Positions 1-5,415 of a DNA stretch of 6,237 nt are shown piece by piece. The DNA lies in contig JAJQGR010000125.1 in the NCBI GenBank assembly GCA_021200345.1, positions 1-6,237 of the forward strand, read 5' to 3'. The number at the start of each line of letters is the position of its first letter. Position 1 is the first letter of the stretch. Position numbers and translations under genes: made by a program. This DNA is from Lachnospiraceae bacterium (GTDB lineage Bacteria > Bacillota > Clostridia > Lachnospirales > Lachnospiraceae). The notes beneath the pieces were generated by a model. The model did not search any database and had not been told where the DNA came from. It was given only the letters and a program-made list of their open reading frames with translations.

Positions 1-1
1 G

Positions 2-1045
2 GCCACGACCCACTACAGCGAGCTGAAGATTTACGCCCTTTCCACTGAGGGCGTGGAGAACGCCTGCTGCGAATTTGACGTGGAGTCCCTGCGCCCCACC
101 TACCGGCTGCTCATCGGCGTCCCCGGCAAGAGCAACGCTTTCGCCATCTCCTCCCGCCTGGGGCTTCCCGATTTTCTCATCGAGGACGCGAGAAAACAGA
201 TCGGCGTCCAGGATCAGAATTTTGAGGACGTGATCGCGGAGCTGGAGAACAGCCGAAGCGCCCTGGAGAAGGAGCAGCTGGAGATCGCCCGCTACAAGGA
301 GGAAATCCGAAAGCTGCGCAACGCCCTGCAGAAAAAGCAGGATCGCATCGACGAGCGAAAGGACAAAATCCTGAAGGAAGCCAACGAGCAGGCCGCGGCC
401 ATTCTCAGGGACGCCAAGGAATACGCCGACGAGACCATGAAAAATTTCCAGAAATTTGGCAAAACCAACATTTCTGCCCGGGAGATGGAAGCCCAGCGGA
501 CCCAATTGCGCGAGAAGCTCAACGCCGCGGAGGAAAGCTCCCGCCCGCAGGCTCCCAAACCCAGGAAAAAGGTCAAAGCCGCGAAGCTGCATATCGGCGA
601 CCGGGTCCGGGTTCTGAGCCTGAATCTGGAAGGAACCGTCAGCACGCTCCCCAACGCGAAGGGGGATCTGTTCGTGCAGATGGGCATTCTCCGCTCCCAG
701 GTCAATGTGAGCGACCTGGAATTTCTCGGGGAAGCCGAGCAGCCCAAATCCGCCGCCTCCGCTTCGGGAAGCGGCAGGATCAAAATGTCCAAATCCGCCT
801 CGGTCAGCACGGAGATCAACCTGATCGGCATGACGATCGACGAGGCGATGCCCGTCCTGGACAAGTATCTCGACGACGCTTATCTGGCGCATCTGCAAAG
901 CGTCCGTATCGTCCACGGCAAAGGAACCGGTGCGCTGCGCAATGCCGTCCACGATCATCTGCGGCGGCAGAAATACATCGCGGACTATCACCTCGGTGAA
1001 TTCGGCGAAGGGGACGCCGGCGTTACGATCGCTGCGTTTGAGTGA
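2..1045 (+). CDS. mutS2: Endonuclease/ATPase MutS2, C-terminal part (5' end outside window)
   Basis: The reading frame is open from the first complete codon at position 2 and gives 347 residues, a little under half of the usual ~780-800 residue MutS2. A GTG at 53 lies inside the conserved ATPase region and is not the start. Visible in order (numbering from position 2): the end of the MutS ATPase domain with the ATTHYSELK His switch (residues 1-9) and the RPTYRLLIG-PGKSNAF segment; a long charged coiled coil, about 70-178; a basic KOW-like barrel from residue 195 to about 243; a Ser/Ala linker; and a C-terminal Smr domain (271-347) with HGKGTGALR at 305-313. Walker A and B lie upstream of the window. 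MutS2 proteins are MutS paralogues without the mismatch-recognition domain; members are described as nucleases limiting recombination and, in Bacillus, as acting on collided ribosomes. The usual LDLR/LDLH motif of Smr reads INLIG here (272-276). The identification is secure; which activity dominates is not decided by sequence. Confidence 0.96.
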   Translation, partial: ATTHYSELKIYALSTEGVENACCEFDVESLRPTYRLLIGVPGKSNAFAISSRLGLPDFLIEDARKQIGVQDQNFEDVIAELENSRSALEKEQLEIARYKEEIRKLRNALQKKQDRIDERKDKILKEANEQAAAILRDAKEYADETMKNFQKFGKTNISAREMEAQRTQLREKLNAAEESSRPQAPKPRKKVKAAKLHIGDRVRVLSLNLEGTVSTLPNAKGDLFVQMGILRSQVNVSDLEFLGEAEQPKSAASASGSGRIKMSKSASVSTEINLIGMTIDEAMPVLDKYLDDAYLAHLQSVRIVHGKGTGALRNAVHDHLRRQKYIADYHLGEFGEGDAGVTIAAFE

Positions 1046-1062
1046 AACTACTTTATAAGAAC

Positions 1063-1068
1063 AGGAGG
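1063..1068 (+). promoter_or_regulatory. Shine-Dalgarno site of the response regulator gene
   Basis: A perfect AGGAGG lies 8 bases before the ATG at 1077, fixing that start. It sits in the 31-base gap after the mutS2 stop codon. No terminator-like hairpin is visible in the gap, so read-through transcription from mutS2 is possible. Confidence 0.9.
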
Positions 1069-1076
1069 AGCCTGAC

Positions 1077-1778
1077 ATGAGCACAAAACAGAAAATTCTG
1101 ATCGTAGACGATGATGATAACATCGCGGAGCTGATCTCTCTGTATCTGACCAAAGAATGCTATGACACCCGCATTGTCTCCGACGGCGAAGCCGCTCTGG
1201 AAGAATTTGAGAGCTACCGGCCGAACCTGGTTCTGCTGGATCTGATGCTTCCCGGCATTGACGGCTATCAGGTCTGCCGGGAGATCCGGGCTGTTTCCTC
1301 CACACCGATTATCATGCTCTCCGCCAAGGGAGAGGTTTTTGACAAGGTGCTGGGGCTGGAGCTGGGTGCCGATGATTACATGGAAAAACCCTTTGATTCT
1401 AAAGAACTGGTGGCCAGGGTTAAGGCGGTGCTGCGCCGCTGTAAGCCTGTGCTGAAAGAGGAGCCGCAATCGGATGTCAAAATGGTGTCCTACCCTGACC
1501 TGACCATCAGCCTGACCAATTACTCCGTCACCTACATGGGCGCCAATATTGATATGCCACCCAAGGAGCTGGAGCTGCTCTATTTCCTTGCCTCCTCACC
1601 AAACCACGTTTTTACCAGAGAACAGCTTCTGGATCAGATCTGGGGCTATGAGTACATGGGCGACACCAGGACAGTGGATGTTCATATCAAACGTCTGCGG
1701 GAAAAAATCAAGGATCACCCCAACTGGGGCATCACCACCATCTGGGGTATCGGCTATAAATTTGAGACAAGACCTTAG
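1077..1778 (+). CDS. OmpR/PhoB-family two-component response regulator
   Basis: This 233-residue cytoplasmic transcription factor is expected to be phosphorylated by the kinase encoded directly downstream and then to bind DNA as a dimer. The receiver domain occupies residues 5-121: acidic pocket D11/D12 in ILIVDDDD, phosphoacceptor D55 in LVLLDLMLPG, the switch hydroxyl S82 in MLSAKGE (often Thr in this family) and the conserved K104-P105 pair in YMEKPF. A winged-helix DNA-binding domain spans about 135-231, with the PPKELELLYFL start, REQLLDQIWGY and the recognition-helix stretch TRTVDVHIKRLREKI. Its C-terminal wing reads TTIWGIGYKFE, with Trp223 where OmpR-family proteins commonly have Arg (VRGVGY). 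Length is normal. The ATG at 1077 is chosen because a perfect Shine-Dalgarno lies 8 bases upstream. Target genes cannot be predicted, as no transporter or resistance gene is adjacent in the window. Confidence 0.95.
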   Translation: MSTKQKILIVDDDDNIAELISLYLTKECYDTRIVSDGEAALEEFESYRPNLVLLDLMLPGIDGYQVCREIRAVSSTPIIMLSAKGEVFDKVLGLELGADDYMEKPFDSKELVARVKAVLRRCKPVLKEEPQSDVKMVSYPDLTISLTNYSVTYMGANIDMPPKELELLYFLASSPNHVFTREQLLDQIWGYEYMGDTRTVDVHIKRLREKIKDHPNWGITTIWGIGYKFETRP

Positions 1779-1817
1779 AGATCTGCCATACTCACGGCGG
1801 TTTCCGGGGGCTTCATT

Positions 1818-1824
1818 GGGGAGG
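1818..1824 (+). promoter_or_regulatory. Shine-Dalgarno site of the histidine kinase gene
   Basis: GGGGAGG ends 4 bases before the ATG at 1829, slightly closer than usual. It supports that ATG over internal Met codons, which would cut off the first membrane segment. It lies in the 50-base spacer between the regulator and kinase genes, where no hairpin or promoter was recognised. Confidence 0.7.
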
Positions 1825-1828
1825 CACT

Positions 1829-3253
1829 ATGCGTCGGCGCAGCATTTATTGGACCTTTTTACTGGGATATGTGATTTACGGTGTTTTTGCCTATCTGGCC
1901 ATTTCTTTTTTCATGCCGGAGGTTCTGACCCGTTATTTTGAAAAAAAACAGGCCTCCGCTCTGTATCAGGAGGCCACAATGATTGCGGATACTTACGCCT
2001 CCAAGCTCTATACCAGTGAGCTTTCCCTGGAAAGTGTCAAGGCGCAGCTGGATACCTTTTCCGCTTTTTCCAATGCCGAGATCTGGATTTTAAACCCCAG
2101 CGGCCGCATGGTACTCAATTCCTCTCTGGTTATGGATGTGGACGACGTTATTATTGTGGAAGATTTTGACACCTCCTCCCTGGCAGGCAATTATTACACT
2201 ACAGGAACCTTTTTCGACTATTTCGGGGAGGACCAGCTCAGTGTTCTGGCGCCGATTACCACAGAGGATAACTACCAGATTAACGGCTATGTGGTCATTC
2301 ATTATCCCTACTCCAATATCATCCAAAGCTACAATGATATGCAGGGATTTATGTTCCTGATGTTCGTTATTCTTCTTGCCCTTTCCCTGATCATTCTTCT
2401 CTTTTTTACATTCTATGTCTATATTCCTCTGCGCAGGATTACCACGGCCACTGAGCAGTACGCCTCCGGTAATTATCATTATGAACTGCAGCCAGAGAGC
2501 AACGATGAGCTGGGCTATCTGGCCGCCATCCTCTCCTATATGGCCGGGGAAATCGCCCGATCGGAGGATGATCAGAAAAAATTTATTGCCAATGTGAGCC
2601 ACGATTTTCGCTCACCCTTAACCTCCATTCAGGGCTACCTCCAGGCCATGCTGGACGGCACCATTCCTCCTGAACTTTATGAGAAATATCTCCAGATCGT
2701 ACTCAATGAAACCAAACGCCTGACCAAGCTGACCAACTCCCTCCTGCAGTTAAATAATCTGAACACAAAAGGGATGCTGCTGGAGCGCACCAATTTTGAC
2801 ATTAACGCCGTCATCCGGAATGTGGCCGCCTCCTTTGAAGGGACCTGTAGGGAAAAAGACATTCATTTACAGTTGATTCTGACCGGAGAGGAGCTTTATG
2901 TAAACGCTGACATTGAAAAAATCCAGCAGGTGCTCTACAATCTGCTGGATAACGCCATCAAATTCAGCCATCAGCATTCCAATATTCAGATTGAGGCCAC
3001 GGAGAAGAAAAATAAGCTCTATGTTTCCGTGAAGGATCACGGCATAGGAATTCCCAAGGAGGAACTGAGCCTGGTCTGGGAGCGATTTTATAAATCTGAC
3101 AATTCCCGGGGTAAGGACAAAAAAGGGACCGGTCTGGGTCTTTCCATCACGAAAGAGATCATCCGGTCTCATGGAGAGCATATTAATGTTATCAGCACGC
3201 TGGGAACAGGTACGGAGTTTGTGTTCACACTGCCGGTAGCGGAGGAGGAGTAA
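1829..3253 (+). CDS. Membrane sensor histidine kinase, partner of the upstream regulator
   Basis: A 474-residue inner-membrane kinase that should autophosphorylate on His and pass phosphate to D55 of the preceding regulator. Order of parts: short basic N-terminus (MRRR); transmembrane segment 1, about 7-29; an extracytoplasmic sensor region of about 140 residues (30-171) that contains a PAS/Cache-like stretch (AEIWILNPSGRMVLNSS, 83-99); transmembrane segment 2, about 172-198; HAMP linker, about 198-250; DHp helix with phosphoacceptor H258 in FIANVSHDFRSPLTS; and an HATPase domain with N-box N371/N375 (NLLDNAIKF), G1 box DHGIGI (403-408), F-box WERFYKSD (417-424) and G2 box GTGLGLS (433-439). 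All catalytic elements are present, so the enzyme should be active; the G1 box has His where Asn is most common. The ligand is unknown: the sensor region matches no specific domain I can name. The gene lies 50 bases after the regulator, probably co-transcribed, and ends one base from the convergent trmL. Confidence 0.95.
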   Translation: MRRRSIYWTFLLGYVIYGVFAYLAISFFMPEVLTRYFEKKQASALYQEATMIADTYASKLYTSELSLESVKAQLDTFSAFSNAEIWILNPSGRMVLNSSLVMDVDDVIIVEDFDTSSLAGNYYTTGTFFDYFGEDQLSVLAPITTEDNYQINGYVVIHYPYSNIIQSYNDMQGFMFLMFVILLALSLIILLFFTFYVYIPLRRITTATEQYASGNYHYELQPESNDELGYLAAILSYMAGEIARSEDDQKKFIANVSHDFRSPLTSIQGYLQAMLDGTIPPELYEKYLQIVLNETKRLTKLTNSLLQLNNLNTKGMLLERTNFDINAVIRNVAASFEGTCREKDIHLQLILTGEELYVNADIEKIQQVLYNLLDNAIKFSHQHSNIQIEATEKKNKLYVSVKDHGIGIPKEELSLVWERFYKSDNSRGKDKKGTGLGLSITKEIIRSHGEHINVISTLGTGTEFVFTLPVAEEE

Positions 3254-3257
3254 CTTA
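3251..3257. other. Convergent gene junction with one-base spacer
   Basis: The kinase stop TAA occupies 3251-3253 and the trmL stop TAA on the other strand occupies 3257-3255, leaving only base 3254 between them. No GC-rich hairpin followed by a T-run was seen on either strand around the junction. Any transcription terminator must lie within a coding region, or the two transcripts overlap as antisense RNAs. Confidence 0.85.
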
Positions 3258-3749
3258 CTCTTTCCAGTGCAGATGATGCAGCTCCCCCATCGCCTCAAAA
3301 CCTGGAAACCCCTGCTGACGCAGCGCCTCATACAGCACAATGGCTACGGAATTTGACAGATTCAGGGAGCGAATCCTGGGAAGCATGGGAATGCGGACAC
3401 AGCTTTCCTCGTGCTCTATCAGAATTTCCTCCGGAATCCCCGCGCTTTCTTTGCCGAACATGAGGTAGTCATCCGGCCCAAATACGACCTCGGTATATGC
3501 ACGCCGGGCTTTGGTGGTAGCGTACCAGATCTTTGCATCCGGATGCCTCTCTGTAAATTCCTGAAAATTCATGTAACGATATACTTCCAGATGTTCCCAA
3601 TAGTCCATGCCCGCGCGCTTCAACAGTTTTTCATCCAGCCGAAATCCCAATGGTTCAATCAGATGCAGACTGCTTCCGGTGGCCACGCAGGTACGGCCGA
3701 TATTGCCGGTATTCTGCGGAATCTCCGGCTGATGTAGAATAATATTCAT
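3255..3749 (-). CDS. trmL: tRNA (cytidine(34)-2'-O)-methyltransferase TrmL
   Basis: A 164-residue SPOUT-class RNA methyltransferase of the TrmL/YibK family, of usual length. The family transfers methyl from S-adenosylmethionine to the 2'-oxygen of the wobble nucleotide 34 of certain leucine tRNAs, in the cytoplasm. Seen in the sequence: the N-terminal PEIPQNTGNIGRT signature (residues 8-20), a central LMFGKESAGIPEE block (96-108) that forms part of the cofactor-binding knot, and the C-terminal knot motif IPMLPRIRSLNLSNSVA (120-136) followed by LYEALRQ. It is the last gene of the minus-strand operon. Its ATG overlaps the aminotransferase stop by four bases (ATGA), and its own Shine-Dalgarno is weak (only an A-rich AAGG close to the start), so translation probably depends on coupling. 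The link to the upstream amino-acid genes may be only shared transcription. Confidence 0.95.
   Translation of the reverse strand: MNIILHQPEIPQNTGNIGRTCVATGSSLHLIEPLGFRLDEKLLKRAGMDYWEHLEVYRYMNFQEFTERHPDAKIWYATTKARRAYTEVVFGPDDYLMFGKESAGIPEEILIEHEESCVRIPMLPRIRSLNLSNSVAIVLYEALRQQGFPGFEAMGELHHLHWKE
3746..3749 (-). other. ATGA start/stop overlap, aminotransferase to trmL
   Basis: The aminotransferase stop TGA (3748-3746) is nested in the trmL start ATG (3749-3747). This is the classic arrangement for translational coupling by terminating and re-initiating ribosomes. Confidence 0.9.
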
Positions 3750-4927
3750 GCCTTTTCTTTCTGCTCTTCCCGAAGCTTTTCTATGAAATGTCCCAGCCTG
3801 CCGATAGCAACTTTCAGATTTTCCAGAGAATAAGCGTAGGAAATGCGGATAAAGCCCTCCCCTGAAGCGCCGAAAGCTGTACCCGGCACAACCGCTACCT
3901 TCTCTTCCTCCAAAAATCGTGTGGCAAACTCATCACTGGTCATCCCGAATTCTTTAATGCAGGGGAAAACATAAAACGCGCCGTAAGGCTCAAAGCACTG
4001 AAGTCCCATCTCCCGGAATGTATGTAGCAGATAGCGTCTGCGCTGATTATACGCCATACGCATCTCCTCCACGTCATCCTCTCCGTTTTTGAGAGCCTCC
4101 ACAGCCGCATACTGGCTGGTGGTAGGAGCGCACATAATGGCAAACTGGTGGATCTTGGTCATCTGTTCAATAATGGGCGCCGGGCCGCAGGCATACCCCA
4201 GGCGCCAGCCGGTCATGGCAAAGGCCTTGGAAAAGCCGTTGATCAGCACGGTTCTCTCATACATGCCCGGGATCTCCACGATAGACACATGCTCGCCCTT
4301 ATAGGTCAGTGCGGCATAGATCTCGTCGCTGATCACATACAGATCATGCGCCTCAATCACTTTGGCAATGGCCTCCAGATCCGCCCTCTCCATAATTGCC
4401 CCTGTGGGATTATTGGGGAAAGGAAGAATCAGAATTTTCGTTTTTTCCGTAATCTTCTCTTCCAGCTCTTCCGGCGTCAGTCGGAATTCGTTCTCCTCTT
4501 TCAAATCAATAATCACGGGCTTTGCCCCGGCAAGAACAGCACAGGGCTCATAGGAAACATAACTGGGCTGCGGAATCAGCACCTCATCTCCCGGCTCACA
4601 CATGGCCCGCAGACCAATATCAATGGCCTCGGAACCTCCCACTGTTACCAGAACCTGATGATTATAATCATAATTGACATGATTGTGACGTTGATGGTAT
4701 CGGGCGATCTCCTGCTTGAGTTCTTTCAGGCCGGCATTGGATGTATAAAAGGTTCGGCCTTTTTCCAGAGAATAAATGCCCTCCTCCCTGATATGCCAGG
4801 GCGTGTCGAAATCCGGTTCCCCCACTCCCAGAGAAATGGCGTCTTTCATCTCACTCACAATGTCGAAAAATTTCCTGATGCCGGAGGGCTTGATATCTAC
4901 CACGGTCTTGCTTAAAGGATCTCTCAT
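3746..4927 (-). CDS. PLP-dependent class I/II aminotransferase, AlaT-like
   Basis: A 393-residue fold-type I aminotransferase, full length, cytoplasmic. It moves an amino group between an amino acid and a 2-oxo acid using pyridoxal phosphate. Landmarks: ISLGVGEPDFDTP (31-43) at the substrate-side N-terminus, YTSNAGLKELK (61-71), cofactor-phosphate loop GGSEAI (97-102), ring-stacking Tyr in PSYVSYEP (121-128), PNNPTG (171-176) with N173, SDEIYA (200-205) with D201 pairing to the pyridine nitrogen, Schiff-base lysine K234 in GFSKAFAMTGWRLGY, R242 near the phosphate, and R361 in FIRISYA as the expected carboxylate binder. These features place it with aspartate/alanine-type aminotransferases (Bacillus PatA and AlaT relatives). 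The adjacent AsnC/Lrp gene mirrors Bacillus subtilis alaR-alaT (yugG-yugH), so alanine transamination is the best guess; aspartate or another substrate remains possible. Both ends overlap neighbours by four bases. Confidence 0.94.
   Translation of the reverse strand: MRDPLSKTVVDIKPSGIRKFFDIVSEMKDAISLGVGEPDFDTPWHIREEGIYSLEKGRTFYTSNAGLKELKQEIARYHQRHNHVNYDYNHQVLVTVGGSEAIDIGLRAMCEPGDEVLIPQPSYVSYEPCAVLAGAKPVIIDLKEENEFRLTPEELEEKITEKTKILILPFPNNPTGAIMERADLEAIAKVIEAHDLYVISDEIYAALTYKGEHVSIVEIPGMYERTVLINGFSKAFAMTGWRLGYACGPAPIIEQMTKIHQFAIMCAPTTSQYAAVEALKNGEDDVEEMRMAYNQRRRYLLHTFREMGLQCFEPYGAFYVFPCIKEFGMTSDEFATRFLEEEKVAVVPGTAFGASGEGFIRISYAYSLENLKVAIGRLGHFIEKLREEQKEKA
4924..4927 (-). other. ATGA start/stop overlap, regulator to aminotransferase
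   Basis: The Lrp-type regulator stop TGA (4926-4924) overlaps the aminotransferase ATG (4927-4925). It is the second such overlap in the operon and implies coupled synthesis of regulator and enzyme. Confidence 0.9.
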
Positions 4928-5403
4928 GGTGTAATCAACTCCCTTTCATCTTCAACTTTCTCCAGGATCGTACCGTGATCCTTATACTTTTTCAGGATAA
5001 AATGTGTGGCTGTGCTCAATACACTGTCCAGCGTGGAAAGCTTCTGGGACACAAAGGCCGAAACCTCTTTCAGTGTCTTTCCCTCCAGACTGACCAGCAG
5101 ATCATAGCCGCCGCTGATCAGATACACCGCATGCACCTCCGGATAGCGGTAAATACGCTCCGCCACACTGTCAAAGCCCTGTCCTCTCTGTGGTGTCACC
5201 CTCACCTCAATCAGGGCGGATACCCGCTCCCGGGAGGTTTTATCCCAGTTGATCAATGTATGATAGCCGCAAATCACGCCCTCAGCCTCCATGGCTGCCA
5301 TCTCATTGACTACATCCACTTCCTCCACGCCCAGAATCACAGCCAGCTCTTTGGTATCAATGCGGCTGTTTTTTTCAATAATGCTTAATAACTCTTCTCT
5401 CAT
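4924..5403 (-). CDS. AsnC/Lrp-family transcriptional regulator, AlaR-like
   Basis: A 159-residue regulator of normal length for the feast/famine family; such proteins form dimers or higher oligomers and respond to amino acids. The N-terminal helix-turn-helix covers about residues 1-48 (ELLSIIEKNSRIDTKELAVILG, then EEVDVVNEMAAMEAEGVICGY). The C-terminal RAM effector-binding domain covers about 60-138, including ALIEVRVTPQRGQGF, VYLISGGYDLLVSLEGKTL (93-111, the glycine-rich effector loop) and STATHFILKKYKDHG. The start at 5403 is supported by GAGGG seven bases upstream. The N-terminal arm before the first helix is very short, and the predicted recognition helix carries acidic residues and no Arg or Lys, unlike canonical Lrp. 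It lies directly before an aminotransferase with a four-base overlap, as in Bacillus subtilis alaR-alaT, so it probably controls that enzyme and may autoregulate. The effector is not determined by sequence. Confidence 0.93.
   Translation of the reverse strand: MREELLSIIEKNSRIDTKELAVILGVEEVDVVNEMAAMEAEGVICGYHTLINWDKTSRERVSALIEVRVTPQRGQGFDSVAERIYRYPEVHAVYLISGGYDLLVSLEGKTLKEVSAFVSQKLSTLDSVLSTATHFILKKYKDHGTILEKVEDERELITP
4939..4946 (-). promoter_or_regulatory. Shine-Dalgarno site of the aminotransferase gene
   Basis: On the minus strand AAAGGGAG ends 11 bases before the ATG at 4927, lying inside the last codons of the regulator gene. The spacing is on the long side, so coupling from the upstream gene may help initiation. 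Confidence 0.65.
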
Positions 5404-5410
5404 ACACTTT

Positions 5411-5415
5411 CCCTC
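5411..5415 (-). promoter_or_regulatory. Shine-Dalgarno of the regulator gene, overlapping the upstream stop
   Basis: On the minus strand GAGGG ends seven bases before the regulator ATG at 5403. It overlaps the TGA stop (5416-5414) of the AIR-synthase-like gene, giving TGAGGG. This places the ten-base gap between the genes within reach of terminating ribosomes and argues for one operon. Confidence 0.8.

Noticed and set aside
53..55. GTG as the start of a short mutS2-like gene
   Set aside because: The frame continues upstream to the window edge with conserved MutS2 residues (TTHYSELK), so the gene is cut by the window rather than truncated.
292..864. 190-codon open frame on the minus strand inside mutS2
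   Set aside because: It is antisense to the coiled-coil, KOW and Smr parts of MutS2. Its Ser/Arg/Leu-rich translation is typical of a GC-rich shadow frame.
1054..1059. TATAAG as a possible -10 box before the response regulator
   Set aside because: No TTGACA-like -35 element is found about 17 bases upstream, where the end of mutS2 is coding. The six-base match alone is too weak to call a promoter.
1779..1828. Spacer between regulator and kinase as a possible small RNA or attenuator
   Set aside because: The 50 bases contain no clear inverted repeat, T-run or small open frame with its own ribosome binding site. It is best read as an ordinary leader for the kinase.
2090..2602. 170-codon open frame on the minus strand inside the kinase gene
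   Set aside because: It is antisense to the sensor, TM2 and HAMP region of an intact kinase, with no domain and no supporting gene context.
3241..3250. GGAGGAGGAG as a ribosome binding site
   Set aside because: It encodes the last residues of the kinase, and no plausible plus-strand gene follows; the sequence beyond is antisense to trmL.
4148..4915. 255-codon open frame on the plus strand
   Set aside because: It lies entirely antisense to the aminotransferase, which carries every family motif. The translation shows no recognisable domain, and it is a shadow of the real gene.
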